64,000 nucleotides of DNA from positions 1 to 64,000 of the forward strand of contig NZ_BILW01000030.1 in the NCBI RefSeq assembly GCF_004000765.1. Direction: 5' to 3'. The position numbers and the translations under genes were made by a program. This document shows, one piece after another, positions 52,240 through 62,194 of this stretch (position 1 is its first letter; each line of letters opens with the position of its first letter). The stretch comes from Paenibacillus chondroitinus NBRC 15376 (GTDB taxonomy: Bacteria > Bacillota > Bacilli > Paenibacillales > NBRC-103111). Below the pieces are notes generated by a model. That model did no database searches. It had not been told where the DNA came from and saw only the letters and a list, made by a program, of their open reading frames with translations.

Positions 52240-52655
52240 CGTGAAAGAGTTGATAAAGCGATTTGTTGCATGCACGCTTGAATTTAGGGCGAACAATATT
52301 TACAATTGAATTATCTTCCAAATGAGGTGAACTGGATGTCATTTCGTATCGTTCCAAGTAATTAGTTTGCGGGCTGGGTAAAACGCGTACCAGCTACCAA
52401 AGGGGATTTTTTGTCCTTTTGGTCTTATGAAACTAATGCTTGAACGGTGTCGGGCGGATATCCAAAATATTTAAGCCAAGGACACTTGAAATGATTGAAT
52501 GACGGAACAAAAAAATTTCGTTTGCTCCTATTCAATTACAACCAGCCCTTGGTTTTTTAGTATTTCATTTTATCAAAAATTAGTAACCTTATATATAATT
52601 GCTCAAGTATTATTATAAGAGAAATTCTGAAAAATAAGCCACAGGAGATCTCCTA
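52240..52655 (+). other. 416-nt gap with a terminator-like hairpin and no clear gene
   Basis: The gap has stop codons in all frames and no credible coding sequence. ACCAAAGGGGA (52396-52406) and TCCTTTTGGT (52414-52423) form a hairpin, weakly terminator-like. The final 100 nt are AT-rich and probably hold the promoter of the hydrolase at 52,656. Confidence 0.5.
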
Positions 52656-53393
52656 ATGGAACAAATTGAACATCGCGAAATTTGTGGAGTACCATGCATT
52701 ATACTAGAACCTTCATCTGAACATGTTGGTCAAATTGTGTTATATCACGGATGGGGATCTACGATAGAAAGTTACAAGTTTTTTGCATCATTAATATCAA
52801 ATTGGCGATATAGAGTGATTATACCTGAACTACCTTGCCATGGAGAGCGTGGAAGTCTTAATCTTTTTGACGAAGAGACGTTACAAACTAATTTCTGGCC
52901 TGTCGTTCTTCAAGGAGTACAAGAAGCAGAGAAAATTGTCTCAGAGCTTGTACACAACAGTGATAGTCCAATTACTGTGGTAGGTCACTCAACAGGCGGC
53001 TTTATTACTGCTGGAATCTATGCTCAACATCAACAGGTTCAATCCGCAATTGTTATTAATGGATCCTGTGCTTGGGTTCAATTTGAAGAACTGTATCGTG
53101 AAACAAATGGATTGAAGCCAATGGAAGATAGTGACAAAAATAAATTACATCAAAATGATCCGCTTCCCTATATTCAAAGGAATCCAGCAAAACCATTGTT
53201 GCTTCTTCATTGCCAGGATGACACTTCAATTCCAATAGATAGTCAGAAATATTTTATCAATGCTATGTCAACAGCAGTTAAACCGGCAGATCAAATTCAA
53301 TTGATTGAGTACCCTAGAGTTAATCATCAGATTACATTAGGAATGCTGCAAAAGATAAAGGAGTTTCTTGATAAAACTTTGCTATCAGGATAG
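52656..53393 (+). CDS. Alpha/beta hydrolase (YitV-like esterase)
   Basis: 245 aa. Oxyanion-type HGWGS (about 33-37), nucleophile Ser in GHSTGG (about 113), Asp in HCQDDTSIP and His in PRVNHQ complete a catalytic triad. The family hydrolyses esters or related small molecules. CAGGAG lies 8 nt before the ATG. The methyltransferase begins 29 nt after its stop, so they may be co-transcribed. Confidence 0.87.
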   Translation: MEQIEHREICGVPCIILEPSSEHVGQIVLYHGWGSTIESYKFFASLISNWRYRVIIPELPCHGERGSLNLFDEETLQTNFWPVVLQGVQEAEKIVSELVHNSDSPITVVGHSTGGFITAGIYAQHQQVQSAIVINGSCAWVQFEELYRETNGLKPMEDSDKNKLHQNDPLPYIQRNPAKPLLLLHCQDDTSIPIDSQKYFINAMSTAVKPADQIQLIEYPRVNHQITLGMLQKIKEFLDKTLLSG

Positions 53394-53421
53394 TTTAGTC
53401 CTATTTTGGGAGGTTGTCGGG

Positions 53422-54216
53422 ATGGACAAGAATTCTGGTTTTAGAACAAATGTTGTAGGCGGTAGTCAGGTTGGTGCCATCGCAGTGGATATGGATAAGA
53501 GTGTTATTCATAAAACAAACAGCTTATTTTGGGACACAAAAGGAAATGATGTTTTGGGAGCAACTGCACTACCTAAATATGGAGCATTTGTCTCAGAAGA
53601 AAAATACCAGCTTTTTGGCGATGTTTCAGGAAAAAAGATGCTGGAGATAGGCTGTGGAAGTGGTCAATCTTTGCAATATCTAGGGGACCGCAAAGCATCT
53701 GAACTATGGGGTATTGATATTTCAGAAAACCAAATTGAAAAAACAAGGGAACTTTTGACAGCGAGTGGTCTTTCAGTGAAATTAATTTGTTCTCCCATGG
53801 AAGAAAAATGCGGCTTACCAGAGGATTATTTTGATTTTGTTTACTCGATTTATGCCATAGGTTGGACAACTGACCTTGAGGGTACCTTTTGCAGGGTTGC
53901 TTCTTACTTAAAAAAAGACGGTGTTTTTATTTTCAGTTGGTCTCACCCAATACACAAATGTGTTGTTTTAGAAAATAATATGCTTGTCTTTAAAAAATGT
54001 TATTTTGATGAATCATGGTACTCGTCTTCTATTAGCGAGAGTACGCTATCATTATCAGACCGTACACTATCAACCTACGTAAATGCATTAGCAAAAGCGG
54101 GATTTGCCATTGAGCAAATGATCGAGGAATCTGATACACAGGACTATGATGGCGATTTTGCAAAAAAAGCAAAGATGCTTCCTGTAACATTTGTATTTAA
54201 AGCAAGAAAACTATAG
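53422..54216 (+). CDS. Class I SAM-dependent methyltransferase
   Basis: 264 aa from ATG 53422 (GGGAGG 8 nt upstream; an in-frame ATG at 53368 lies inside the preceding gene). Motif I is MLEIGCGSGQS, followed by GIDISENQIE and SYLKKDGVFIFSWSHP. The N-terminal part (HKTNSLFWDTKGNDVLGATA) is common in UbiE/Methyltransf_11 proteins of Bacillota. The acceptor is unknown. Confidence 0.88.
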   Translation: MDKNSGFRTNVVGGSQVGAIAVDMDKSVIHKTNSLFWDTKGNDVLGATALPKYGAFVSEEKYQLFGDVSGKKMLEIGCGSGQSLQYLGDRKASELWGIDISENQIEKTRELLTASGLSVKLICSPMEEKCGLPEDYFDFVYSIYAIGWTTDLEGTFCRVASYLKKDGVFIFSWSHPIHKCVVLENNMLVFKKCYFDESWYSSSISESTLSLSDRTLSTYVNALAKAGFAIEQMIEESDTQDYDGDFAKKAKMLPVTFVFKARKL

Positions 54217-54226
54217 CATCGTGACG

Positions 54227-54258
54227 AACAGGCAGCCGACAACATTGGCTGCCTGTTA
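54227..54258 (+). terminator. Strong terminator-like hairpin
   Basis: A perfect 11-bp stem AACAGGCAGCC/GGCTGCCTGTT with a GACAACATT loop, just after the methyltransferase stop. T-tract is short. It carries the GGCAGCC core. Confidence 0.75.
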
Positions 54259-54423
54259 AACTATAGGAAAGTTAATAGAAAAGAAATGGATTTTAAGTTC
54301 TAAGTGCGGATAGCTTCATAAAGATTGTTGGATTTTATACAAATGCCTCCTATAGATATCCAACATATGGTATGTTCTTTTAGGTGGGATATATGGGGTT
54401 TAATCTAAAAAATGGGGGTCCAA

Positions 54424-55119
54424 ATGGTACAGGACGATGAGAAATGGTTTTATAAGCAGGGTGTTCAAGAAAATGGCCCTTTCACGACGGAAGAAATGAA
54501 TAACTTGATTCAAAAAGGTGAATTGAAGCTCGTTACAAGTGTTAAGCGAATTGGACAAGAATGGAATGCTGCGGAATCATTCAAAGAGCTGCATTTCGAA
54601 AGATTAGCAAATAGCTTTGCACGTCCTTGGTCCCGCTATTGGGCACGGGGACTAGACATGTTAATCCTAGGATTCCTAATGGGTATTTTTATGAGCATTT
54701 TACCGACGATTTCCTTCAATACCCGTTTTTATGGATTTTTTCTGGGAATTGCGACTCTTATTCTAGCCATCCCATTTGAAGCTTGCCTTTTAACATTGTG
54801 GGGAACCACCCCCGGAAAATGGATCCTTGGCATCAGCATTCGGGATTTGGAGGGTCAGAAACCCAAATTAAGAAAGGCCTTTCAACGAAGTGTGCTCGTA
54901 TGGTGGCGAGGGTAAGGGGCGGGCTTACCGATTGTCTCACTAATTTTTCATTTGAGAGGTTACCAGCAATTGAAATATGATTTGGGTATGACAACATGGG
55001 ATCGGGATTCGGAAGTTGTGGTATCTTATCGGACAAAGAGTTGGTGGGGGGAGCTATTAGTCTGGTTAGCTGCTATTCTTATCATTTATTTTAGAATTAT
55101 TAGCTTTTTGCCCCTATAA
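54424..55119 (+). pseudogene. GYF-like plus RDD-family membrane protein with in-frame stop
   Basis: From ATG 54424 (GGGGG 5 nt upstream) comes a GYF_2-like domain (KWFYKQGVQENGPFTTEEM), then an RDD domain (WSRYWARGLDMLILGFLMGI, GTTPGKWILGISIRD). A TAA at 54913-54915 interrupts the frame after VLVWWRG, but reading continues without a frameshift (GAGLPIVSLIFHLRGYQQ, to SFLPL) to 55119. The repaired length is about 231 aa. As only the stop codon breaks it, this is decay or a base error. Confidence 0.8.
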
Positions 55120-55194
55120 GGTTTATTGGTAAATTATTGAGGCAAGTCTCCAACGTCTAGACTTCGTCATTAATTGAAAAGGAGTAGGCAAACG

Positions 55195-55947
55195 ATGCCC
55201 TTTACCTTCGCGCACCCGACCTATGCTTTTCCGATAAAATTGATTAGTCCTCGATGGCTTAGTACAACTGGACTTGTTCTGGGGAGTATGGCCCCTGATT
55301 TTGAATATTTTCTCGCTTTGGAACCGCATCAGGTGATTGGTCACTCGTTCGAGGGATTATTCCTTCAGGGGATCCCGTTATGTTTATTGTTTGCATATCT
55401 TTTTCACTTTTATGTTAAGGAATCGCTCGTTCTGCACTTGCCATCTATCTTAAACATCAACCGAAGAGGGTACGACCTTTTATCCTCATGGCGTCTGCGA
55501 ACGTTTAGCGATTGGTTTGTTTATGTCTTATCTGTCATCATCGGCTTTCTCTCACACATGACGCTTGATGCATTCACGCATGAGAGCGGTTATATGGTTC
55601 GGCATCTTATCATTTTACAGACTATTGTCGTTTGGAACCTGCCGCTCTTTAAAATATTGCAGCATACTCTATCGTTGATAGGGATATCGATGGTAGCTGG
55701 CGTCATAGGATTGGCGCTGTCTAAGGCAGCATCCGATAAAAAAATGCTTCCAACAATTACGAACAAACAAAAGTTGTACTATTGGAGTTTTGCCGTAATG
55801 AGCTCGGTCTTCGTTACTATATGCAAGCTAATATTTGCTTCAAGTGGTAATTTCATTGGAATCTTGGTCGTAGCGCCAATTTCCGGATTTTGTTTAGGAA
55901 TAACGCTGAAATCCTTATTTTGGAATACAAAGAGGCATCGGACATAA
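55195..55947 (+). CDS. DUF4184 family membrane protein
   Basis: 250 aa from ATG 55195 (AGGAG 10 nt upstream). MPFTFAHPTYAFPI, then GSMAPDFEYFL and LSHMTLDAFTHESGYMVRHL match DUF4184; the conserved His and Asp residues look like a membrane metal or acid-base site. It has about six hydrophobic segments. The function is unknown. Confidence 0.85.
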   Translation: MPFTFAHPTYAFPIKLISPRWLSTTGLVLGSMAPDFEYFLALEPHQVIGHSFEGLFLQGIPLCLLFAYLFHFYVKESLVLHLPSILNINRRGYDLLSSWRLRTFSDWFVYVLSVIIGFLSHMTLDAFTHESGYMVRHLIILQTIVVWNLPLFKILQHTLSLIGISMVAGVIGLALSKAASDKKMLPTITNKQKLYYWSFAVMSSVFVTICKLIFASSGNFIGILVVAPISGFCLGITLKSLFWNTKRHRT

Positions 55948-56015
55948 TGTATAACTGAAGCAAATCGGATACCCATTGTCGTTACATCATATAGTAGGAA
56001 GGAGGAGGGGGTTGC

Positions 56016-57146
56016 ATGAATTTTGGAACCTACATTCAATTGGCACGCATTCGAGAATGTAATCAAACACGGCGAATGCTTATTACGTTTGAGCAATGGG
56101 AACGGGAAGCGCGCAGGCTTCTTGATCCGCGGTCTTTTTCATATGCGGCAAGCGGTGCTGGCGAGGGGACAACTATTCGGGCAAACCAAGAATCGTTCCA
56201 ACGTTGGCGAATTGTTCCAAGAATATTAAGGGACGTAGCCGATCGAGATCTTTCGGTAAAACTTTTTGGGAAGACTTTTCCGTTCCCTGTTGGTTTTGCT
56301 CCTATCGGAAGGCAAGCGATGTTTCACCAGATGGGGGAAGTGGCATCTGCAAGGGCGGCCGCGATTTTGGGTATTCCTTTTATTCAAAGCATGGTTTCTA
56401 CGTATTCTCTGGAACAAGTAGCCGTCGCTCATCCAGGCAGTTGGTTGCACTTGTTTTTCGGGGAAGATCGTGACGTATTAAAAAGTTTAGTACATCGCGC
56501 GGAAAGAGCTGGTTTTACCGCCATTGTTCCAACTCTTGACCGGCCGGAGGAAGGGTGGAGAGCCGAGAATTTATCGATATGTGTTTCTCCATTTATGTTC
56601 CAATACGGGGTTGGGAACTTTATCTCAGACCCTATCGTTAAGCAAAAGTATGGCCTTTCACTAACACCTCAAACAATGCGTTATTTGACATGCAAACCCC
56701 ATATATCAGTTGAGGATTTCCGTTATCTACGCTCTATTACGAAACTTCCAATTATAGTTAAAGGGGTTCTCCATTCGGAAGACGCAAAAATGTTAATAAA
56801 TTACGGGGCAGACGGAATTATCGTATCCAACCATGGTGGACGACATTTGGACGGGGCCATCGCGGCATTAGAGGTATTACCTTCCATTGTGGACGTTGTT
56901 GGAGCACGCGTTCCTGTTATGTTCGACAGCGGCATCCGGTGCGGGGCGGATATCTTCAAAGCACTGGCCGTAGGGGCAAAAATGGTATTTATCGGACGGC
57001 CATATCTCTATGGTCTGACTATCGGCGGCGAAACTGGAGTTCGACAACTTACTGAAAATTTAGTTGCCGATTTTGATTTGAATCTTGGGATGGCCGGTTT
57101 AAAAAACTTAAGTGAGCTGCTTCCCAGTGCATTATCCAAGCAATAG
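56016..57146 (+). CDS. FMN-dependent alpha-hydroxy-acid oxidase/dehydrogenase
   Basis: 376 aa (beta/alpha)8 FMN enzyme of the lactate/glycolate oxidase family. The catalytic His273 lies in VSNHGGRHLDGA, preceded by Lys in PIIVKGVL and followed by DSGIRCGADIFKALAVGAK and GRPYLYG for the FMN phosphate. It oxidises a 2-hydroxy acid to the 2-keto acid. The ribosome site GGAGGAGGGGG is very strong. It stands alone; substrate unknown. Confidence 0.9.
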   Translation: MNFGTYIQLARIRECNQTRRMLITFEQWEREARRLLDPRSFSYAASGAGEGTTIRANQESFQRWRIVPRILRDVADRDLSVKLFGKTFPFPVGFAPIGRQAMFHQMGEVASARAAAILGIPFIQSMVSTYSLEQVAVAHPGSWLHLFFGEDRDVLKSLVHRAERAGFTAIVPTLDRPEEGWRAENLSICVSPFMFQYGVGNFISDPIVKQKYGLSLTPQTMRYLTCKPHISVEDFRYLRSITKLPIIVKGVLHSEDAKMLINYGADGIIVSNHGGRHLDGAIAALEVLPSIVDVVGARVPVMFDSGIRCGADIFKALAVGAKMVFIGRPYLYGLTIGGETGVRQLTENLVADFDLNLGMAGLKNLSELLPSALSKQ

Positions 57147-57187
57147 TTGCCAAGTTGTGGCTCAATTTTGTAAAAAGAATTGCACAG

Positions 57188-57213
57188 GAGCTGCATTCAA
57201 GCAGCTCATTTTT
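57188..57213 (+). terminator. Rho-independent terminator
   Basis: GAGCTGC-ATTCAA-GCAGCTC followed by ATTTTTG, 41 nt after the FMN enzyme. Confidence 0.85.
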
Positions 57214-57359
57214 GAGACCATTAAGTATATGGAAAGATACTGGGAAAATCTAGAGAAGAAATTTCGTGAGGTATTATTATGATTAATTTTAAATAGTTTT
57301 AAGACAGCGCGGTACTCCGAAATCTAATAAATGAAAAATCAGAAAGAGGTATCGATTCC

Positions 57360-58160
57360 ATGATAACTCACTTCTCACACCTTCAATTAAATACAGTTTC
57401 CGTGCAAGGCGTTAAACAATTTTATCATGGCCAGTTGCGTTTCCCTATTGTTTACGAGTCAGATAATGAAATAAGATTCCAGCCGACGGAATACTTTACA
57501 TTGTCTTTTAAAGAAACCGCTGAATCTCTAGCTCCAGCCCATTTTGCCTTTGAAGTCCCGTATTCTGAATTCGAAAACATCGTAAACTGGCTCCAAAGTG
57601 CTGGGGGTGTTACGCTTTTGAAATGGCCGGATGGCAGAATTGTTGACGATTTCGAAACGGGAATGAATGTTTATTTCAGAGATGGAGACGGCAATTTATT
57701 AGAAATAATTACGCATCATTACATTAATGAAGGAATACTAACTCCTTTTGGTGAGTTGAAAATATTGTATCTTAGAGAGATCGGCTTTCCCGTCGATAGT
57801 GTAATTGATTTTAGGAAATTATTAGTAGATATTTTTAATTTCAAACTTGATAAGATATCTGATACCTTTACTTTTGCTATTGGTGGAACATCACATGCGG
57901 TTATTCCTTCTAAAAAACGAAAATGGATTCCAATTGCAATGACTGCTTTACCCCCAACGATGAAAGTAGTTTTTGGAGTGAGCAGCTCCGATTTTATGGA
58001 AAAGGTCAAAACAAACCTATCTACAAAATCTATACATTTTGATGAATTCAAAGAACATGGACGGCTTAATTTTAGAATAAATGAATACGATTTCAATTTG
58101 AGGCTTACAAATTTTCCTGAAGAAATACCTATGCTTTTAAATCTACCTTACTCAAGATAA
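57360..58160 (+). CDS. Two-module VOC-family protein
   Basis: 266 aa. Module 1 (residues 1-125) has SHLQLNTVSVQGVKQFYHGQ and YFRDGDGNLLEIITHH. Module 2 (about 135-266) is diverged, without the usual metal residues. This layout resembles CatE-like extradiol dioxygenase relatives. AAGAGG lies 10 nt before the ATG. The function is unknown. Confidence 0.78.
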   Translation: MITHFSHLQLNTVSVQGVKQFYHGQLRFPIVYESDNEIRFQPTEYFTLSFKETAESLAPAHFAFEVPYSEFENIVNWLQSAGGVTLLKWPDGRIVDDFETGMNVYFRDGDGNLLEIITHHYINEGILTPFGELKILYLREIGFPVDSVIDFRKLLVDIFNFKLDKISDTFTFAIGGTSHAVIPSKKRKWIPIAMTALPPTMKVVFGVSSSDFMEKVKTNLSTKSIHFDEFKEHGRLNFRINEYDFNLRLTNFPEEIPMLLNLPYSR

Positions 58161-58202
58161 TTTTACGTAACAGGGAACGAGATTCAATAATGCACATGAA
58201 AT

Positions 58203-58236
58203 GGCAGCCAGTTCATGCGGATTGGTTGCCTTTTGT
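58203..58236 (+). terminator. Rho-independent terminator
   Basis: GGCAGCCA pairs with TGGTTGCC (one G-T) and TTTTG follows, 43 nt after the VOC gene. Confidence 0.65.
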
Positions 58237-58276
58237 TCCTCCTTAAATATCAACGTGTGGCTCCGGAATAGTTGTA

Positions 58277-58557
58277 ATGGGGCTACTCGAGGAAATCAAG
58301 TTGAACAATATAAACATGGAATTGATGGAATTTAAAAATTCAGATGATGTCACTGAAAGAAAGGAGTTATGTGAGGAGCATGCCGAAGATGAATATGAAA
58401 TTGAGCGGGATGTTTTGCTGAATATCATGTTCGAGGCTGTAAAAGAGGATGCCGGTAGATTTTCTTGTCCCACGAACGGAAGAAGACATTCGCACAAGAA
58501 ATTCGCAAGGACCATTTGCATAGCTCATGGATATGGAAATGGCAGCTGATCATTTAA
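58277..58557 (+). pseudogene. Small broken gene, read in three frames
   Basis: Frame 1 gives LLEEIKLNNINMELMEF and RDVLLNIMFEAVKEDAGR. After the TTTT run near 58461 a second frame gives LVPRTEEDIR, and a third gives EIRKDHLHSSWIWKWQLII ending at TAA 58557. The pieces join into one plausible protein end if two small indels are repaired. No ribosome site was found and no family recognised. Confidence 0.4.
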
Positions 58558-58570
58558 TCGGCTGCCATTT
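58537..58570. terminator. Terminator between convergent genes
   Basis: AAATGGCAGC/GCTGCCATTT with a 14-nt loop, 5 nt beyond the end of the CynX-like transporter. It again carries the GGCAGC core. Confidence 0.65.
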
Positions 58571-58574
58571 AGTT

Positions 58575-59816
58575 TTAAACTTGTACTTGTTCAGACTCCT
58601 CTGAATTCACAAAGCGGTTGCGGGCTGCCCCCATCCCAAATACCAGTATTAAAAAGCTGGCGACAATTAGTAACGTTAATGGTAGATCCCAAGTCCCGGT
58701 CAAGTCATGCAGCAAACCGAACAGCATTGGGCCAATAGCGGCCATGATATAACCAACGGTCTGAGCCATACCGGACAATTCCGCTGCTTCTTGAACGGTG
58801 CGAGTTCGTAGACTGAAGAAAATCATAGCTAAGGTAAATGAAAATGCACCGGCAATGCCAATAATAACCGCACACAGTGGTACAAGTGCATTGGTGTTCA
58901 TGAATAAGCCACCTATACCAAGCAGATAAAGAACAGCCGTTAATAGGACGAGTGGTCTCTGGTTGCGCATGCGGCCTGCGAGGATTGGTACAAGGAGCGT
59001 GAACGGCAGCATGGAAAATTGAAGAAGAGAGAGCATCCAACCGCCTGCACTTTCCGACATTCCTCGGCTGACCAATATTTCCGGAAGCCAAGCAGCTAAC
59101 ATGTAAAAAATGATCGATTGCAAACCCATAAATGCTGTTACTTGCCATGCAAGTTTAGAATGCCACAAACTTGGCCTTTTATCATCGGCAACAGTAGAAA
59201 TTTCAACAGTCACTGGTTTTGTGTTGCGCAGGCGGGGGAACCAGCTAACCATGGCCAGGATCGTCAGCATGCACCAACAAATTAAAGCACCTTGCCAGCC
59301 GAAGCCGGCATCACGCGCGAGGGGAATGCTGATTCCGGATGCCAGTGCTCCGCACAGATTCATAGAAACGGAATAAACGCCTGTCATTAACCCTACTTGA
59401 TGGGAGAAATCCCTTTTTACGAGACTGGGTATAAGTACATTGCAGACGGAAATGGCAAGTCCAATCAAAATTGTTCCTGCAAATAAGGTTCCGGCGCCGT
59501 GAAGTGAGCGGCATACCGTTCCGAGGAACAGAACGACCAAGGCACTAAAAACCACACGCTCCATGCCATAACGCCTTGCGAGTTTGGGAGCGAATGGCGA
59601 CATGAAAGCAAATGCGAGTAAAGGGACCGTCGTCAGCATACCGGCAACCGTATTTGAAATTCCCGTTGATTCCCGAATATAGCTGATTAGAGGTCCAACT
59701 GAAGTAATTGGCGCCCGCTGATTGGCAGCGACCAGAATGATGCCAAGGACAACTAACCATCCTAGTGTCAAGTTTGTAGAGTTCTTTATTTGAGTGGATG
59801 CTTGTAAGTGTTTCAT
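58575..59816 (-). CDS. CynX/NimT-family MFS transporter
   Basis: 413 aa with about 12 hydrophobic segments. The opening NQRAPITSVGPLISYIRES and the loop FMSPFAPKLARRYGMERV are typical of the CynX/NimT branch (cyanate, 2-nitroimidazole). The substrate here is unknown. Its ribosome site (AGAGG 10 nt upstream) lies within the end of the GntR gene, 6 nt away, so the two form one operon. Confidence 0.88.
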   Translation of the reverse strand: MKHLQASTQIKNSTNLTLGWLVVLGIILVAANQRAPITSVGPLISYIRESTGISNTVAGMLTTVPLLAFAFMSPFAPKLARRYGMERVVFSALVVLFLGTVCRSLHGAGTLFAGTILIGLAISVCNVLIPSLVKRDFSHQVGLMTGVYSVSMNLCGALASGISIPLARDAGFGWQGALICWCMLTILAMVSWFPRLRNTKPVTVEISTVADDKRPSLWHSKLAWQVTAFMGLQSIIFYMLAAWLPEILVSRGMSESAGGWMLSLLQFSMLPFTLLVPILAGRMRNQRPLVLLTAVLYLLGIGGLFMNTNALVPLCAVIIGIAGAFSFTLAMIFFSLRTRTVQEAAELSGMAQTVGYIMAAIGPMLFGLLHDLTGTWDLPLTLLIVASFLILVFGMGAARNRFVNSEESEQVQV

Positions 59817-59822
59817 CTTGTA

Positions 59823-60506
59823 TTAACCTCTCTGTTGCTGAAAGTGTTCTTTGGAATGTTCGATGTAGATTCGTACGGTTTCCGCAGCTTGTGAACTGTC
59901 ATTTTGTTGGATAGCAAGTAAAAGCATCTCATGATTTTGCAAATAATAACTAGGAGAGCTTAATTCCATAACATCTGAAATGGTTTCGCGAACGCCTTCG
60001 GTCATATGATTATAAAGTTCCATAAGTAAGGGGTTATGGGAAGCCGCGATGATCGAGCGGTGGAATGCAATGTCTGCTATGGCATAAGCTGCGTGGTCGC
60101 GGCTATGTACGGCAAGCTTGCAAGATTCGATGTGTTGCTGAATTTCCTCCAAATCATGTTCTGTTCGCCGTGATGCAGCTAAAATTGCCGCTTCACGCTC
60201 TAGCGCATGGCGAACCTCTAGCGTTTGCAATATATCACTCCTTTGAATGCGTTTCTTTAAAACAGGACCAAGAGCACTGGATGAGGATACGTAAGTTCCA
60301 TCACCTTGCCTTGTCTTTAATAATCCTGCATGAGTTAGTGCGCGCATAGCTTCTCTCAACGTATTGCGACTGACCTGAAGCTCTTCCATGAGCTCAGGCT
60401 CAGTAGGAATCTTCATCCCAACCTGCCACACGCCACTTTCAATTAGTTGTTCAATTTGCATGGATGCCTGCTCGGCAAGTGACAGGCGGTTAGTTTTATT
60501 CAACAT
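59823..60506 (-). CDS. GntR-family (FadR/FCD) regulator
   Basis: 227 aa. The N-terminal GntR winged HTH (KIPTEPELMEELQVSRNTLR, then AMRALTHAGLLKTRQGDGTY) is followed by an FCD domain (LEVRHALEREAAILAA, FHRSIIAASHNPLL). AAGGAG lies 8 nt before the ATG. As the first gene of the operon it likely controls itself and the CynX-like transporter; FCD regulators usually sense carboxylates. Confidence 0.9.
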   Translation of the reverse strand: MLNKTNRLSLAEQASMQIEQLIESGVWQVGMKIPTEPELMEELQVSRNTLREAMRALTHAGLLKTRQGDGTYVSSSSALGPVLKKRIQRSDILQTLEVRHALEREAAILAASRRTEHDLEEIQQHIESCKLAVHSRDHAAYAIADIAFHRSIIAASHNPLLMELYNHMTEGVRETISDVMELSSPSYYLQNHEMLLLAIQQNDSSQAAETVRIYIEHSKEHFQQQRG

Positions 60507-60679
60507 AACGTCCGCTCCTTAAACGTAGGATGATTGGTCGTTTATAGAATATCACTTCGTTAGGGGAATGACAAGACCGTTTTATTCCATTTGCCATTTT
60601 TTATACATACATCCAAAAGCCCTTCCTTAAGAGATCTTACTGAATATGCTAAAGTACAAGTTCCTTGGGGGTGAAAATA

Positions 60680-61039
60680 TTGATACAACTGAACGGAATC
60701 GTAGGTGGAAAAGCTCCAATTGCAGTGGGAGCCCGAAAAACGGTACTCCTCCAGCAGATCGTGATTCGAGTGAAAAATCGCCAAAAGCTCATATTGAAAA
60801 ACCTGAATTTTTTGTTTAATAATGAAGCCTTTGCTATCAAAATTGAGGCTGAGCCCTCTCCAGGCGTGTTTATCGCAAGAGGCGGGGCTGGCGACTTAAT
60901 CCCCAATAAAGTGCTGGTTAACAATACTAGTGGATCAGAAGTGACGATTTTCTTGCTTATTAGCGCTGTAAATACGTCCAATAACACCAGATCTTTAAGT
61001 CGTTCCGACAGCTGGCGCCTGCTGCTTCAGCGCAAGTAG
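60680..61039 (+). CDS. Hypothetical protein
   Basis: 119 aa from TTG 60680 (GGGGGTG 6 nt upstream), alternative starts in frame at 60665 and 60671. It looks beta-rich, with VGARKTVLLQQIVIRVKN, AFAIKIEAEPSPGVFIARGG and a Ser/Arg-rich tail (TRSLSRSDSWRLLLQ). There is no TM or signal. It is not recognised. Confidence 0.5.
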   Translation: MIQLNGIVGGKAPIAVGARKTVLLQQIVIRVKNRQKLILKNLNFLFNNEAFAIKIEAEPSPGVFIARGGAGDLIPNKVLVNNTSGSEVTIFLLISAVNTSNNTRSLSRSDSWRLLLQRK

Positions 61040-61120
61040 TTAGAAGTTCGCAAAAGGGTATGGGAGGTAGCATTAAGGGAATAATATGGATATTCTGTCG
61101 AGGTCGAATGGGGAGAAGTA

Positions 61121-62194
61121 ATGTCGGTTAATGAGAAAATATCGAATACACAGTTTGGCTTACTAATTTTTAATTTTATATCTGCCTCAATCATTCTGAC
61201 CGTTCCAGGGTCGATGGTGGCGTTCGCTAAGCAAAATGCCTGGTTGTCCATATTTCCTGCATCGGTAACAGGATTATTAACTGTTTGGGTTTTAACTACG
61301 CTTTCTAAGCGTTATCCGGGCTTGACCCTTATGCAATACACTTACAAAATTGTCGGTAAATGGCCCGGAAAACTTTTGGGCCTTTATTACATATATCACT
61401 GGTTTTTTTTAATTCCGGTCATCTTCATTAGCATGCCATGTTTATCAATACGGTATTGCTGCCGAAACCTAAGTATTATGATTCTGGCCGGTCTGACTGT
61501 TTATGCTGGAATTGAAGTCATTGGACGATGTAATGAACTACTTACACCACCTATTATTATTTTCTTGATATTGCTTTTGACAGTGTCAGTCAAAGATTTG
61601 GATTTTGAACAAGTGGAACCTTTTCTAGAGAAAGGACTGCTTCCAGTATTGTAAGGGGCAATGATCCCATCTTCATGGATGAGTCAAGTCTTTATTTTAG
61701 GATGGCTTCTTCCTTATTTGAATCAACCGAAAAAGGCGAGGAAGATCTCGATGATTGCACTGGGCGCAGTCGGCTGTCTTATCCTGCTGATAAACCTGGA
61801 AACAATCATGGTCTTTGGTGCGGTAACGGGAAAGATGAACTATTCTTATTTAAGAGTTATACAAATTGGCATTATTGGATCATTCGAACGTCTGGAAGCC
61901 ATCGTTGTCGCTATATGGGTTATGGGAATCTTTGTGAAAATTTGTGTATTGCTGTTTATCTTTTGTATCAGTCTTAGTGAGTTTGTTGGCATCCGAAACT
62001 ACCGGGAAATCATTACCCCGACAACACTCTTGTCGGTCATAGGTTCGCTTTAGATATTCAAAACAACAGCAGAATTCAAACAATATATAACGTTTTCCTT
62101 TCCGCTTGTTGCATTTATTGTGCATAATCTGTTGCCATTGACGCTTCTCATCATCGATTCAATAAAGAGAAAAATCAGCGCCTTATTGCCTTAA
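61121..62194 (+). pseudogene. Broken spore-germination permease (GerAB family)
   Basis: 358 codons, close to the normal GerAB length of about 365, with the SVNEKISNTQFGLLIFNFIS start, LTVPGSMVAFAKQNAWLSI, VIGRCNELLTPP and IPSSWMSQVF signatures of Spore_permease proteins. It has in-frame stops at 61652-61654 (TAA) and in the codon before IFKTTAEFKQYI (TAG). Between 61431 and 61485 the reading slips out of frame (FINTVLLPKP in another frame) and back. Partners gerXA and gerXC are absent, so it is a relic of a germinant receptor. Confidence 0.88.
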
